Origin: Oligoflexia bacterium
GTDB taxonomy: Bacteria; Bdellovibrionota; Bdellovibrionia; JABDDW01
Assembly (NCBI GenBank): GCA_016715815.1
Contig: JADJXN010000014.1
Span: 268,012 to 332,011, forward strand
DNA: 64,000 nucleotides
Direction of reading: 5' to 3'
The notes beneath the pieces were generated by a model. The model worked only from the letters and a program-made list of their open reading frames with translations. It was not told the DNA's origin and made no database searches. Below, piece after piece: positions 1 through 9,678 of this stretch. Position 1 is the stretch's first letter. The number at the start of each line of letters is the position of its first letter. Made by a program: the position numbers and the translations under genes.

Positions 1-1
1 A

Positions 2-748
2 AGCTATACAGATTTAAGTATGCTCACAACCCATGAAGGTTTTGGGCGCGATGCTGAAAAATTATTTAAAGCCTTTGAAAGTGGTAGGCTTCCAAGATTA
101 TTTGAAAATTTTGTAACAGCTCCAGAGCAGCTTCATAAAAAATTAACTCAGTGGGTGCGCTCAGAGGCAAGGCGAGCCCTCGATGGTGATAAAACTGCCA
201 GAATTATTGCTAAAATGAATTCTTTAGTGGACCCAGCCATGGTGGCAGAGCTTTATGAAGCTTCTAAAGCAGGGGTAAAAGTAGACTTAATTGTAAGAGG
301 GGCTTGTGTTTTACGCCCCGGTGTTGTGGGCTTAAGTGAAAATATAAATGTTATAAGTATTGTTGATAAGTATTTAGAGCACAGCCGTATTTATTATTTT
401 AAAAATGGGGAACACCCTTTAATTTATTTATCAAGTGCCGATTGGATGCCAAGAAGTTTTCATAGGCGTATTGAGATTGCTTTCCCAGTGGAAGAAGCAG
501 AACTTAAAACTTACGTTAAAGATATAATTTTAGAAACCTATTTAAAAGATAATGTTAAAGCCAGGGTGCTTCAGCCTGATGGGCGCTGGCTTTTTAAAAC
601 AAAAGCTCAAGGGGAGGAAAGCTTTCGTGCGCAAGAGTATTTTGAGCGCTTAGCAAAACAGCGATATAAAGGGACACCTTTATATGGGCGTTTTGTTAAA
701 CAAAAATCTGATCAACTTGTTTTAACTAATATAAGTGGGGCAACATAA
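2..748 (+). CDS. ppk1: Polyphosphate kinase 1, C-terminal part (cut by window edge)
   Basis: This is the C-terminal part of polyphosphate kinase, a cytoplasmic enzyme that reversibly moves the terminal phosphate of ATP onto polyphosphate. The frame is open through the left window edge, so the N-terminal domains are outside; the first in-frame ATG (position 20) is internal to the family. Visible are the DLIVRGACVLRPG stretch and EHSRIYYF, whose histidine matches the second conserved histidine of the family (His592 in E. coli, from recall), followed by the SSADWMPR and RRIEIAFPV segments typical of the last catalytic domain. Its stop codon overlaps the ATG of the next gene by one base, suggesting co-transcription. 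Confidence 0.93.
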   Translation, partial: SYTDLSMLTTHEGFGRDAEKLFKAFESGRLPRLFENFVTAPEQLHKKLTQWVRSEARRALDGDKTARIIAKMNSLVDPAMVAELYEASKAGVKVDLIVRGACVLRPGVVGLSENINVISIVDKYLEHSRIYYFKNGEHPLIYLSSADWMPRSFHRRIEIAFPVEEAELKTYVKDIILETYLKDNVKARVLQPDGRWLFKTKAQGEESFRAQEYFERLAKQRYKGTPLYGRFVKQKSDQLVLTNISGAT

Positions 749-2168
749 TGATTAAATTTTTATTTCTAAATAGTGTTTTTTTATTAATTCCGTTTTTGGC
801 TTTTGCACAAATTCCTCAAGAAGCTTTTAAGCTTAACCCTAAAAATGAGTTTTTAGAATTTATCCCTGCAGACGACCATCATTTTAACGACAAAGCCCCA
901 AATAAAGTGGAGCTTAATCTAGATGGCCAAACAAAAAAGCTGAAGGTTTTAGTTTTGATAAATATAAAGTTAAAGTAAGTAAGCCTAAGTATAAAAAAAG
1001 TTGTCAAGTGACAGCTCAGCTTTATGTTTGCGATGAAAAAGAAAGTTACTGTGTTCCGCGCAAACATACTTATAAGTGTTCTGGCGAAAAGCTTGAACAA
1101 GGATCAAGCTTAAAAGAAAAAAAATCTAAGCTTAGGCCAATTAAAAAAGGTCTGTTTTATTTTAATTCCCCCGAAACTGCTTTGACTGAGGCGAAAGCTA
1201 AAAATAAACTACTACTTATAGATTTTTTTGGTATTTGGTGCCCGCCTTGCAACATGCTTGATGAAGTCGTATTTAAAAATGCAGAATTTAAAAGATTTAA
1301 AAATGATTATGTTTTTTTAAAAATGGATGCAGATTTGGATTTGTCTTGGGAGTTGAAGTCTAAATACAAGGTAACAGGTTATCCTACTGTTATTTTAGCA
1401 AAGCCAAGTGGTGATGAAATTTTAAGAATTATTGGAAGTCGTAAACCAAAAGCATTTTTTAAGGAAATGAAAAATGCTTTGGTTTGGAAAAGCTTAAATA
1501 CTGATGAAATAAAAAAACTTAATTCTGCTAAAGAAGTACCAGAGGTGAAAGCCCTTGAAAAAGCCCTTGAAGAAAATAAACACGATGAAACTATTAGACT
1601 TTCAGAGATTATTTTAAGTAATGAAAAACTGTTAGAAGAGGTTGAGTGGACCAAGGCTGATCTTTATTCTGTAATGGCAAACGCCTATGAAGAATTAAAA
1701 AATGAAGAATTAAAACAAAAATTTTATAAAAAAGCCTTTGATGAATACACTAAAATGATATCCCTTGCTGGGCTTAATGAAAAAATAGAGCGCGGCTATA
1801 ATTTGGAGAGAATTTATTGCCTTTGGAAATCTGGTGATTATGAGAATGCGCAAAAATATTATCAAAATTTAGAGAGAATTTATCCTGACGAATTTACATT
1901 TTATTACCAACATGCGCATATGCTTAAAGAGCAAAAAAAGCTTAAAGCTTCTTTAGATAAAGCTAGTAAAGCTTTTAAATTTTCTTATGGGGATAATAAG
2001 CTAAGGGTAACAAATTTAATTGCAGAGCTTTATTTAGAATTAGGCCAAAAAGAGAGTGCACACACTATTTTAGATGAAGTCATGAGAGATTTTAAATTGC
2101 CCAGTGATAAAAGTATTAGAACGCACAGGTATTTTGAAAAATTGAGTCGCCTTAGGGCAAGTATTTAA
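748..2168 (+). CDS. Secreted thioredoxin-fold protein with TPR repeats, split by a -1 frameshift
   Basis: This looks like one gene in two frames. The first segment (748-978) starts with a signal peptide (MIKFLFLNSVFLLIPFLAFA) and a short DsbD-N-like region. Past about 939 the protein continues naturally in the -1 frame (GFSFDKYKVKV, then a CDEKESYC segment), with a thioredoxin domain holding the active site FFGIWCPPCNM and helical TPR-like repeats to the end. The expected role is periplasmic thiol-disulfide exchange, as in DsbD gamma domains. The switch lies at A-AAA-AAG (933-939) in the correct register for -1 slippage. A lost A in that run would have the same effect. A GTG at 1008 could start a shorter product, but that would discard the signal peptide. 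Confidence 0.8.
933..939 (+). promoter_or_regulatory. Candidate -1 ribosomal frameshift heptamer A AAA AAG
   Basis: In the frame of the upstream segment the codons read ACA AAA AAG, so bases 933-939 form A-AAA-AAG, the heptamer used by bacterial dnaX. Slipping back one base leads into the thioredoxin/TPR frame. I see no strong stem-loop just downstream and no Shine-Dalgarno at the usual distance upstream. A homopolymer error or a real mutation is at least as likely. Confidence 0.35.
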
Positions 2169-2171
2169 TAA

Positions 2172-3671
2172 CTACTTAAACTCACGTCTGAGTTTATATT
2201 TATCTACAAACCCACGTGAATCCAAAGGGAGTTCTGGGAAAAACACAATACTTGTGGGCCGATGCCTTTCAGGTAGTTCATTACAATGGGCTATTACTTC
2301 TTGGCTTGAAATATCCATTCCTGTTTTTTTCTGCAAACAGGCTGTGACTACAGTTTTACCAAGCTGATCTTTTGTGGCAATAACAGAGGCTTTATCTATT
2401 GATGGAATTTTTGTTAAAACATCTTCAACTAGTTTTGGGATAATCATTTCATTTTGAATAAAAATAATATTATCTTTTCTATCAATAAAACTCACAATAC
2501 CTTCTTTATCTACCTCAACAATATCTCCTGTAAAATACCACTGGCCACGCATATTCATTTTTGAAGCTTCTTTATTATTATAATAACTTGTTGCAATTTG
2601 TTGGCCTGATACAAGAAGCTGGCCAAGTTGCTTTTTATTTCCCGGGATGTCATCACCATTGTCATCAACAATTCTTGTTTTTACCCCTGGTAAAAAACGC
2701 CCAACAGTTGAGGCGGGCTCTGGTTCTTCAAATTGGCGTCCTGCTACACCCCAACAAGTTTCTGTGGAGCCATAGAAATTTAGGATTTTAATATTAAATT
2801 CGTTTAAAGCAAAATCATAAGTTGATGGTTTCATTAAGCTGTAATCTGCAGTAATACTTCTCACAGTTGAAATTTTTAAATTCATGTTTTTAAAATTTAA
2901 AAGCCAATCTTCAATTAAACTGCCACGCATAATCACGCGAGAAGCCTTTGATTCTAAAATTTCTTTACACAGCTCTTCAATGTTAGTTGCAGCAAAATCA
3001 GCAATTTCAATGCTAGCTCCAGAGAGCATGGGAAAAATAAGCCCATGCATAAAATAAAATGGGTGCATGAGAGAGGCATTATAAGTCATGAAAGTGTCAA
3101 TAGCAGAAACTTTATAAATACTTTTCCAAACAAGGGCTGCTTGTTGAACCATGGTATGGCTATAACCAACCCATTTTGGTTTACCAGTTGTGCCTGCTGT
3201 TTCAAACATGGCCACAGGTTCTTCATCTTTAATGGTCATGCTTACAGGGAGTTTATAAGAAGTCTCATACTCTCCCCAGCGGCGTGTCTCACAGGGAATA
3301 ATTTGTAAATTAAGTCTATTGTTTTTTACAACATCCTTCATTCTTTGTTGCATGTCATCGCTGACAATTACAACATCAATGCCTTGCTCTTTAATAATAT
3401 CAGCTACTTTTATTTCAGGGGTGTTTGGGTCTATTAAGTAGGCAAGGTTTTTAGTATTTGCGCAGGCAAAAAAGGCATAAGCAATGTGGGGGCAGTTGGT
3501 CATGTAGATCATGACTTTTCTGTTATGCTTAATTTCGTTTTGTAAAAAGTAAGAAAAGCGGTTGATGTATTTATAAGCCTCACCATAATTCATGGTTTTT
3601 GCAAGGTGGCGAAAGGCGATTTTAGATGACGCAGCATTTGCACTCAGTGCTAGTTTTTGGCCTAATAACAT
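2172..3671 (-). CDS. AMP-dependent acyl-CoA synthetase/ligase family protein
   Basis: This 499-residue protein belongs to the adenylate-forming (ANL) superfamily, which activates carboxylic acids with ATP and usually passes the acyl group to CoA. Motifs appear in the family order: ETAGTTGKPK (phosphate-binding loop, about residue 160), LNFYGSTETCWG (A5), WYFTGDIVEVD (A7), DRKDN (A8) and a C-terminal SRGFVDKYKL with the catalytic lysine region (A10). The substrate cannot be read from the sequence; a fatty or aromatic acid is likely. It converges tail to tail with the thioredoxin/TPR gene, only three bases apart. Confidence 0.88.
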   Translation of the reverse strand: MLLGQKLALSANAASSKIAFRHLAKTMNYGEAYKYINRFSYFLQNEIKHNRKVMIYMTNCPHIAYAFFACANTKNLAYLIDPNTPEIKVADIIKEQGIDVVIVSDDMQQRMKDVVKNNRLNLQIIPCETRRWGEYETSYKLPVSMTIKDEEPVAMFETAGTTGKPKWVGYSHTMVQQAALVWKSIYKVSAIDTFMTYNASLMHPFYFMHGLIFPMLSGASIEIADFAATNIEELCKEILESKASRVIMRGSLIEDWLLNFKNMNLKISTVRSITADYSLMKPSTYDFALNEFNIKILNFYGSTETCWGVAGRQFEEPEPASTVGRFLPGVKTRIVDDNGDDIPGNKKQLGQLLVSGQQIATSYYNNKEASKMNMRGQWYFTGDIVEVDKEGIVSFIDRKDNIIFIQNEMIIPKLVEDVLTKIPSIDKASVIATKDQLGKTVVTACLQKKTGMDISSQEVIAHCNELPERHRPTSIVFFPELPLDSRGFVDKYKLRREFK

Positions 3672-3759
3672 TTTCTCTCCAATGCCTTCTCTTTCGGAAA
3701 AAATTGTTTATACCTGAGCCTTGACGCAGCGCTATTTTTGTGACGTAATAGCCTCTACT

Positions 3760-4986
3760 ATGCAAAAACTCTCTTATCCCAAATCTCAAATTAAAATTTT
3801 TTTAACCGAAGGTATTCATCCAGTTGCTGAAGCACTGCTAAAGTCAGAGGGCTTTCATGTAGAATCAGCAAAATCAGCTCTGAGCGAAGAAGAGCTGATA
3901 AAAAAAGTAGGTGACTTTCACGTCTTAGGTATTAGATCAAAAACTCAAATTACAAAAAATTACCTTCAAGCTGCAAAAAAATTAATGTCTGTAGGGTGCT
4001 TTTGCATTGGTACAAACCAAGTAGATTTATTAACAGCCCGAGACCAAGGTGTGGTTGTTTTTAATGCCCCTTTTAGCAACACCCGCTCAGTAGCAGAGAT
4101 GATGATGTGTGAAATTATCATGCTCTCTAGAAAATTAGCAGACAAAAACCGTGAAATGCATTTAGGGGATTGGGTTAAATCTGCCAGTGGTTGTTATGAG
4201 GTGCGCGGAAAAACCTTAGGTATTATTGGTTATGGTCACATAGGTTCACAAGTAAGTGTGCTGGCTGAGAGCTTTGGCATGAAGGTTATTTATTATGACA
4301 TTATAAATAAAATGCCCATTGGAAATAGCCGCCAAATTTCTAAATTAGAAGATTTATTATCAATGGCAGATTTTGTAACATTACATGTTCCAGAAACCCC
4401 ACAAACAAAAAATATGATGGGGGAGCAAGAAATCTCTAAAATAAAAAAAGGTTCTTACTTACTAAATGCCAGCCGTGGAAGTGTGGTTGATTTAAAAGCT
4501 CTAAAAGAAGCATTAGTGGAAAAGCAATTAGCAGGGGCCGCTTTAGATGTCTTTCCTGAGGAACCTGAGTCTAATATTGGAAAGTTTAAGCATGATCTGC
4601 AAGGTGTGCCCAATGTTATTTTAACCCCCCACATAGGTGGTAGCACTGAAGAGGCGCAAGAAAACATTGGTATTGAAGTGGCTCAAAGTTTTGTTAAATT
4701 TATTAATAATGGAAGTACCACTGCTAGTGTGAACTTCCCGCAGGTAGATTTACCAGTTAAACAAGATGGGCATAGAATTTTAAACGTTCATAAAAACGTG
4801 CCTGGAGTTTTAAAAGAAATTAACCGTATTATTTCAGATTTAGGTGCTAATATTTCTGGCCAGTACCTAGCAACGGATTCCCAAATTGGTTATTTAATTG
4901 TAGATTTGGACAAGCAAGTTTCTGATAAAGTAAAAGAAGAAATTGGCAAACTACCTACAAGTATTAGAACCAGAATTTTATATTAG
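3760..4986 (+). CDS. serA: D-3-phosphoglycerate dehydrogenase
   Basis: This enzyme oxidises 3-phosphoglycerate with NAD+, the first step of serine biosynthesis in the cytoplasm. The 408-residue form matches the E. coli-type SerA: a Rossmann nucleotide-binding motif GIIGYGHIGSQ (about 154-164), the catalytic arginine in NASRGSVVD, the glutamate in FPEEPES and the histidine in TPHIGGST, then a C-terminal ACT domain (from about 340) that usually binds serine for feedback inhibition. I chose the ATG at 3760 because the upstream TTG at 3721 would add 13 residues unlike the family. Confidence 0.95.
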   Translation: MQKLSYPKSQIKIFLTEGIHPVAEALLKSEGFHVESAKSALSEEELIKKVGDFHVLGIRSKTQITKNYLQAAKKLMSVGCFCIGTNQVDLLTARDQGVVVFNAPFSNTRSVAEMMMCEIIMLSRKLADKNREMHLGDWVKSASGCYEVRGKTLGIIGYGHIGSQVSVLAESFGMKVIYYDIINKMPIGNSRQISKLEDLLSMADFVTLHVPETPQTKNMMGEQEISKIKKGSYLLNASRGSVVDLKALKEALVEKQLAGAALDVFPEEPESNIGKFKHDLQGVPNVILTPHIGGSTEEAQENIGIEVAQSFVKFINNGSTTASVNFPQVDLPVKQDGHRILNVHKNVPGVLKEINRIISDLGANISGQYLATDSQIGYLIVDLDKQVSDKVKEEIGKLPTSIRTRILY

Positions 4987-4989
4987 TAT

Positions 4990-5728
4990 TTAAAAGGGTT
5001 TTTTGTAAGTGCCAAATAACCTATCCCAAATTGTTGTGTAAAGTCCAAAGTTACCATTTACCTTTTCATGATGCCAAGAGTGTACAGATGGTAAATTTAA
5101 TAAATTAAGTGGAAATTTTAAAACCCATGATTTGGGCCAAAACTCATAGCCACTGTGACCATAAACATTATTTAGTACTGCTAAAGTAGTAAATATGGCA
5201 TAGGCACTAATATGCAAAGGTATAATAAATGGTATTAAAAATACTACACTCATATTTACCAAAGTCTCTACAGCATGAAAGGAATGAGAGGTTAATGGAG
5301 TGGTTTGGCGGGATAAATAGTGAATAGAATGAACTTTTTTATAAAGCAATGGCCAATGCAAAATACGATGCCCCCAATAAAAGTGTAAGTCATTAATTAA
5401 AAATCATCATAAAAATAGAAAACCACCAATAAACCCAGCCATAATCTGCAATATTCTTGTAATAGAGTCCTAAGTTTTTTTGACTTATATAAAAATTCGT
5501 TACCCCACCTATGGCAAAAATTAGAATGGTTTGGATGGAATAATTAATTTCTCTTTTAATTTGTCCCTTAGGGAGAGGGGTTTGAACAAGTTTGTATTTT
5601 AGAAGATTTTTTATCAAAAATTTCCATAAAATAATATGTGTGCCTAAGGCGATAATGATGTAACGAATAAGCAATATACTAGCAAAGTAAATATAAGTGA
5701 AAATGGGTTGGTCTATACTAGGCGACAT
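4990..5728 (-). CDS. Fatty acid hydroxylase/sterol desaturase family membrane protein, frameshifted
   Basis: Two pieces in different frames form one gene. The N-terminal piece (5393-5728) has membrane segments, and its frame ends just before the histidine boxes. The other frame supplies the conserved boxes: HFYWGHRILH, HSIHYLS and HSWHHEKVNG, which ligand a di-iron centre in this superfamily. The shift falls at the A5 run 5399-5403 on the plus strand; removing one base gives a continuous protein of about 245 residues. The start overlaps the stop of the upstream FAD oxidase gene by one base. It is probably a lipid-modifying oxygenase; the substrate is unknown. The shift may be a sequencing error. 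Confidence 0.75.
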
Positions 5729-7098
5729 TAAAAAACCTTTCCTTGGTTCATGATGTTTTGTGGGTCAAACACTTTTTTGATTTGTTTCATATAAGAAATT
5801 TCATTCTCAGATTTGGTAAAATGCAAAAAATCTTTTTTTGTAAGGCCAATTCCATGCTCAGCAGAAATGCTGCCTTGAAAGCTTTTTACCAACTCAAACA
5901 TTTTTAAATCAGCATGTTGGGCTTGTTTAAAAAAATCCTCTTTAGATAATTTTTCAGGTTTTAAATAGTTAATATGTAAATTGCCATCACCAATGTGACC
6001 AAACACAATAACTTCAATTCCGGGATAGTTTTTTTCAATAAGCTTATTTAGTTCAAAGCTAAATTGGCTGATTTTACTAATAGGGATACTAATATCGTTT
6101 TTATGAACCACTGCCAGTTGACTTAAGCTTTCAGAAATATTTTCTCTTAACCCCCAAAACTCTTGAGCCTGGGTGCTACTTTGGGCAATAAGCCCATCAA
6201 CAATAAGGCCTTTATTAAAAGCATGCTCCACAAATTTTTCTAAGTTGCTAGATTCTTTAGCATCACTTTCTAAAACCACATAGTGGCTATGGTCTTTCTC
6301 AAATGGTGATTTTAGCTTCATATAGGTTTTAACTTTTTCTAAAGCTTTTTGAGTGAAAAACTCAAAAGCAGAAAGTGTAAGACTAGATTTGGCTAGTTTA
6401 AAAAGCTCTACTACATTTTCTAAACTATTTAGAGCATACAAAGAAGTCAAAAGCTCAGGTGGTGGTGTTGTAAGCTTAACTATGCATTCAGTAATAACGC
6501 CTAAAGTGCCCTCACTACCTATGAAAAGCTGCTTTAAATCATAGCCGGTATTATTTTTAATGCAGGTATTTTTTAAATCTAAAATTTCACCACTGGCTAA
6601 AACTACTTGAAGGCCTGCTACCCATTGGCGCATTAAACCGTAGCGAATTACTTTTATGCCACCTGCGTTTGTGGCAATATTTCCGCCAATTTGAGAAGAA
6701 CCTACAGACGCAAAATCCACTGGGAAATAGAGGTCAAAATCAAGGGCTTTTTTTTGAATCTCTTTTGTTACAACCCCTGCTTGGCAATGTAAAGTTTGGT
6801 CTAAAAGGGAGAGCTCAAAAATTTGGTTCATTTTTGCTAGAGATAAAATAATCTCACCATTTGCGGCAACAGCGCCTCCACTTAAACCAGTTCTGCCTCC
6901 TGATGGGACTACAGCTATTTTATTTTTAGAGCAAAATTTTAAGATCTCTGAAACTTCATTCGTAGATTTTGGGAAAACTGCAGCTATTGTTTTAGGGCTA
7001 AATTTACGGGTGTAATCTAGGGCAAAATGGTCTTTTTGGGCATCTAAAATAACGCTGTCTTTTCCAATAATTGCGCAAAGTTCCTGGGTAATGTTCAT
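5728..7098 (-). CDS. FAD-linked 2-hydroxyacid oxidoreductase (GlcD/D-lactate dehydrogenase family)
   Basis: This 456-residue protein has the VAO/PCMH-type FAD-binding fold: the PP-loop region VPSGGRTGLSGGAV (about 59-72), SSQIGGNIATNAGG, and GSEGTLGVIT. The C-terminal cap carries FGHIGDGNLHIN and SAEHGIGLTKK, which bind substrate and metal in glycolate, D-lactate and D-2-hydroxyglutarate dehydrogenases. The exact hydroxyacid cannot be decided from sequence alone. No iron-sulfur partner (GlcF) lies nearby, so a single-subunit dehydrogenase is likely. It is followed by the hydroxylase gene with a one-base overlap. Confidence 0.9.
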   Translation of the reverse strand: MNITQELCAIIGKDSVILDAQKDHFALDYTRKFSPKTIAAVFPKSTNEVSEILKFCSKNKIAVVPSGGRTGLSGGAVAANGEIILSLAKMNQIFELSLLDQTLHCQAGVVTKEIQKKALDFDLYFPVDFASVGSSQIGGNIATNAGGIKVIRYGLMRQWVAGLQVVLASGEILDLKNTCIKNNTGYDLKQLFIGSEGTLGVITECIVKLTTPPPELLTSLYALNSLENVVELFKLAKSSLTLSAFEFFTQKALEKVKTYMKLKSPFEKDHSHYVVLESDAKESSNLEKFVEHAFNKGLIVDGLIAQSSTQAQEFWGLRENISESLSQLAVVHKNDISIPISKISQFSFELNKLIEKNYPGIEVIVFGHIGDGNLHINYLKPEKLSKEDFFKQAQHADLKMFELVKSFQGSISAEHGIGLTKKDFLHFTKSENEISYMKQIKKVFDPQNIMNQGKVF

Positions 7099-7232
7099 GG
7101 CGCTAAGCTTATACTGTCAATAGCTTACTGTCCAGCTGTCAAAACGTTAGCCACCACAGTTAACCACGTTTGAGGCCTGCCTGGTACGTCTTGTGCTTTA
7201 ATTAAGCCATATAACACAGGGGGAAATGGATT

Positions 7233-7481
7233 ATGAAAACCTTATTTTATATGACAGCTTTAATATTAAACCTTTTTAGCATTCAAGCTTTAGCTCAGCC
7301 AAATGAGAAACCAAAGGTTACAGTTATTAAGTTTACCGATGCTGAAAGAGAGCAAAAAGTAGTATCTAACCCCAAGGTAAAATCAGCTGCTATTAAGCAA
7401 AATTTTGAGGCTTCAAAACTTGACTCTGAAATACTAAGCTTGGAAGATGAGCTTGATAAGGGTGTTGTTTACATTCAATAA
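7233..7481 (+). CDS. Small secreted protein of unknown function
   Basis: An 82-residue protein with a clear signal peptide ending in FSIQALAQ and a charged mature part of about 60 residues. No known domain is recognised. A GGGGGA Shine-Dalgarno sits before the ATG. It lies between two minus-strand genes; the 134-base gap upstream, which also holds the promoter of the FAD oxidase gene, contains AT-rich sequence that could provide its promoter. Confidence 0.7.
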   Translation: MKTLFYMTALILNLFSIQALAQPNEKPKVTVIKFTDAEREQKVVSNPKVKSAAIKQNFEASKLDSEILSLEDELDKGVVYIQ

Positions 7482-7488
7482 ATTATCT

Positions 7489-8697
7489 TTAGCGTTTCTT
7501 ATTACGATTCATAAAGGGAATCATGGCCATCCCCGGAATAGCCACTAATGTGCAAATAACAAAAAACCAACCCCAGCCAACATACTGTGCAATATATCCT
7601 GTGGGGGCAGCAATGATGGTTCTTGGTATTCCCATAAAACTTGTTAAAAGCGCATACTGAGTTGCTGTAAATTTCTTATTAGTAATGGCGGCCATATAAG
7701 CAACAAAAGCTGAAGTTCCCATACCTGTTGTGAAATTTTCAAAGCCAATAACGCCAGATAATACTGTTAAATTTTTTCCAACAAAATTAAGATAACTGAA
7801 GCCTGCTGTGGAAATGGCTTGTAGAATTCCAAAATAAATCAAACAGGTTGTCATTTTAAATCGAGTTAAAAGTGCACCTCCAACAAGTCCGCCAATAGCT
7901 AATGATACCCAACCTAAAACTTTTGTTATGGCTCCTACTTCTGTGCGGCTAAAACCTAAATCAATGTAAAATGGCAAGCTCATCTGGCTTGCCATGTTAT
8001 CTCCAACTTTATAAAGCAAAATAAAAACTAAAATAGTAACAGCACCTTTTTGTTTAAAAAAATCAACAAAAGGTTCCACCACTGCAGCTTTTAGTGTGCG
8101 CGGTTGAGATTCTACCTTTGGTTCTTCACAAATAAATGTGGCAATTAAACCTAAAACTAAAGATGCCGCCATGATTAAATACACAACACTCCAGCTATAG
8201 TGGTCACTTAAAATAAGAGCCAAAGCGCCTGAGACCATTCTAAAAGCAAAAAGATAAGAGCCCACATGAACAGAGCTTCCCCAACCAAGCTCATCGTCTT
8301 TAAGCGATTCTCTTCGCCAAGCATCTATGGTGATGTCTTGAGTAGCGCTAAAAAATGCAATCATTAAGGCCCAAAAGGCTACAAGCCAGAGATTTTTTGT
8401 TGGATCTGTGAAACCTAAAAGAACAACAGAAAGAATTAGTAAAATTTGAGCCACAAGCATCCAGCTGCGCCTACGGCCCATTTTAAAAAGAGTGTAGCGG
8501 TCCACAAGTGGTGCCCATAAAAACTTTAAAGTATATGGCAAGCCTACAATGGCAAATAAGCCAATGGTGCCAAGGTCAACCCCACTTGAGCGCATCCACG
8601 CCTGAAGAGTTGTTGTAATTAACGCAAGGGGTAGACCAGAGGCAAAACCCATAAGTAAGATAACAAAGGTTTTTTTATTTAAAAATTTTTTGATCAA
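7489..8697 (-). CDS. ampG: AmpG-like muropeptide permease (MFS)
   Basis: A 402-residue major facilitator with about twelve membrane segments. The N-terminal block GFASGLPLALITTTLQAW and the following VGLPYTLKFLWAPLVDRY are the AmpG signature. AmpG imports anhydromuropeptides (GlcNAc-anhydroMurNAc peptides) from the periplasm for cell-wall recycling in Gram-negative bacteria, driven by the proton gradient. The protein has ordinary length for its family. The gene ends seven bases from the small secreted protein gene, tail to tail. Confidence 0.9.
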   Translation of the reverse strand: MIKKFLNKKTFVILLMGFASGLPLALITTTLQAWMRSSGVDLGTIGLFAIVGLPYTLKFLWAPLVDRYTLFKMGRRRSWMLVAQILLILSVVLLGFTDPTKNLWLVAFWALMIAFFSATQDITIDAWRRESLKDDELGWGSSVHVGSYLFAFRMVSGALALILSDHYSWSVVYLIMAASLVLGLIATFICEEPKVESQPRTLKAAVVEPFVDFFKQKGAVTILVFILLYKVGDNMASQMSLPFYIDLGFSRTEVGAITKVLGWVSLAIGGLVGGALLTRFKMTTCLIYFGILQAISTAGFSYLNFVGKNLTVLSGVIGFENFTTGMGTSAFVAYMAAITNKKFTATQYALLTSFMGIPRTIIAAPTGYIAQYVGWGWFFVICTLVAIPGMAMIPFMNRNKKR

Positions 8698-8763
8698 AGC
8701 TTAGCCCTCAGTATATATTGACTCTTAATTTAATCAGGGATGCAATCAAAAAGGGGGTAAACC

Positions 8764-9678
8764 ATGAAATTTATAGTTTTAATTCTTGTAAGCTTTTTAA
8801 GTGCTCAAGCTTTTTCTTGGGATAATAAATTTGTAGACCCTGTTAGTTTAAAAAAGCACTCCCTTTCAGCGGTGGTTTCAAGTTTACGTTTGGGCCAAGT
8901 TGTTATTTTAGCGGAAGAGCATGATTCAAAGCTTGACCATATTAACCAAGTTAAATTTTTAAGAGAAATAGCAAACCAAGGTATGGTGGATTCCATCTCT
9001 GTAGCTATGGAGTTTTTTGATTACACAAAACAACCACTTGTTGACAGCTTTTTGCATGGAGAGCTTTTAGAGAAAGATTTTTTAAAGGAAATTGGTTGGG
9101 GTAAAAATGATTGGACGTTTTATAAAACCCAAGTGTTGTTTCCTTCAAAACATAAAGGCAGAACCTATGCCATTAATTTACCCAGATCTGTTTCGGCTAA
9201 AATTTCAAAATCAGGTTTTGAGTCTTTAACAGATCAGGAGCGAGAATTATTACCCCATGACTTTCAATTAGGAAATGAGCTTTATAGAGAAAGGTTTTAC
9301 CAAGTTATGAATGGCGGTGGGCATACAATCCCTGAAGAGAAGTTAGCACGTTACTTTACGGCCCAATCAGCTTGGGATGATACTATGGCTGCAAGAATTG
9401 CCGATGCCATTTATGAAAACCCAAGCCAAGTTCTTGTTGTACTTGTGGGGAAATTTCATGCGATGTATGGAGGCGGCCTCATTGATAGACTTCATGCCCG
9501 TGGGGTGACAGATGTTTTAAATATCACCCAGTTTAATGCCGCAGAAAATACATGGGGAGAGCTTTATAAATACATTCAAGTGGATCCTGTTTATGGAAGA
9601 GTTTCAGATTTAGTTTGGGTGCAAGGGGAGCCTACGGATGCGCCAAAGGGAAAGCCTGACCCTGAGTCATCAAATTGA
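8764..9678 (+). CDS. ChaN/Tiki-superfamily secreted protein
   Basis: A 304-residue protein with a signal peptide (ending SAQAFS). The first conserved block VVILAEEHDSKLDHINQ and the later VGKFHAMYGGGL match the ChaN-like (TIKI/TraB-related) fold, whose members bind haem or may act as metal-dependent peptidases. The signal peptide lacks a lipobox cysteine, unlike many ChaN lipoproteins. The GGGGG Shine-Dalgarno (AAAGGGGGTAAACC) precedes the ATG. Its last codons overlap the TTG start of the kinase-like gene, so the two are probably co-expressed. Confidence 0.75.
   Translation: MKFIVLILVSFLSAQAFSWDNKFVDPVSLKKHSLSAVVSSLRLGQVVILAEEHDSKLDHINQVKFLREIANQGMVDSISVAMEFFDYTKQPLVDSFLHGELLEKDFLKEIGWGKNDWTFYKTQVLFPSKHKGRTYAINLPRSVSAKISKSGFESLTDQERELLPHDFQLGNELYRERFYQVMNGGGHTIPEEKLARYFTAQSAWDDTMAARIADAIYENPSQVLVVLVGKFHAMYGGGLIDRLHARGVTDVLNITQFNAAENTWGELYKYIQVDPVYGRVSDLVWVQGEPTDAPKGKPDPESSN

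Noticed and set aside
3721..3760. TTG start for serA and a promoter-like TTGACG/TAATAG pair
   Set aside because: The extra residues do not fit the family and the spacing of 19 with a start so close is weak evidence.
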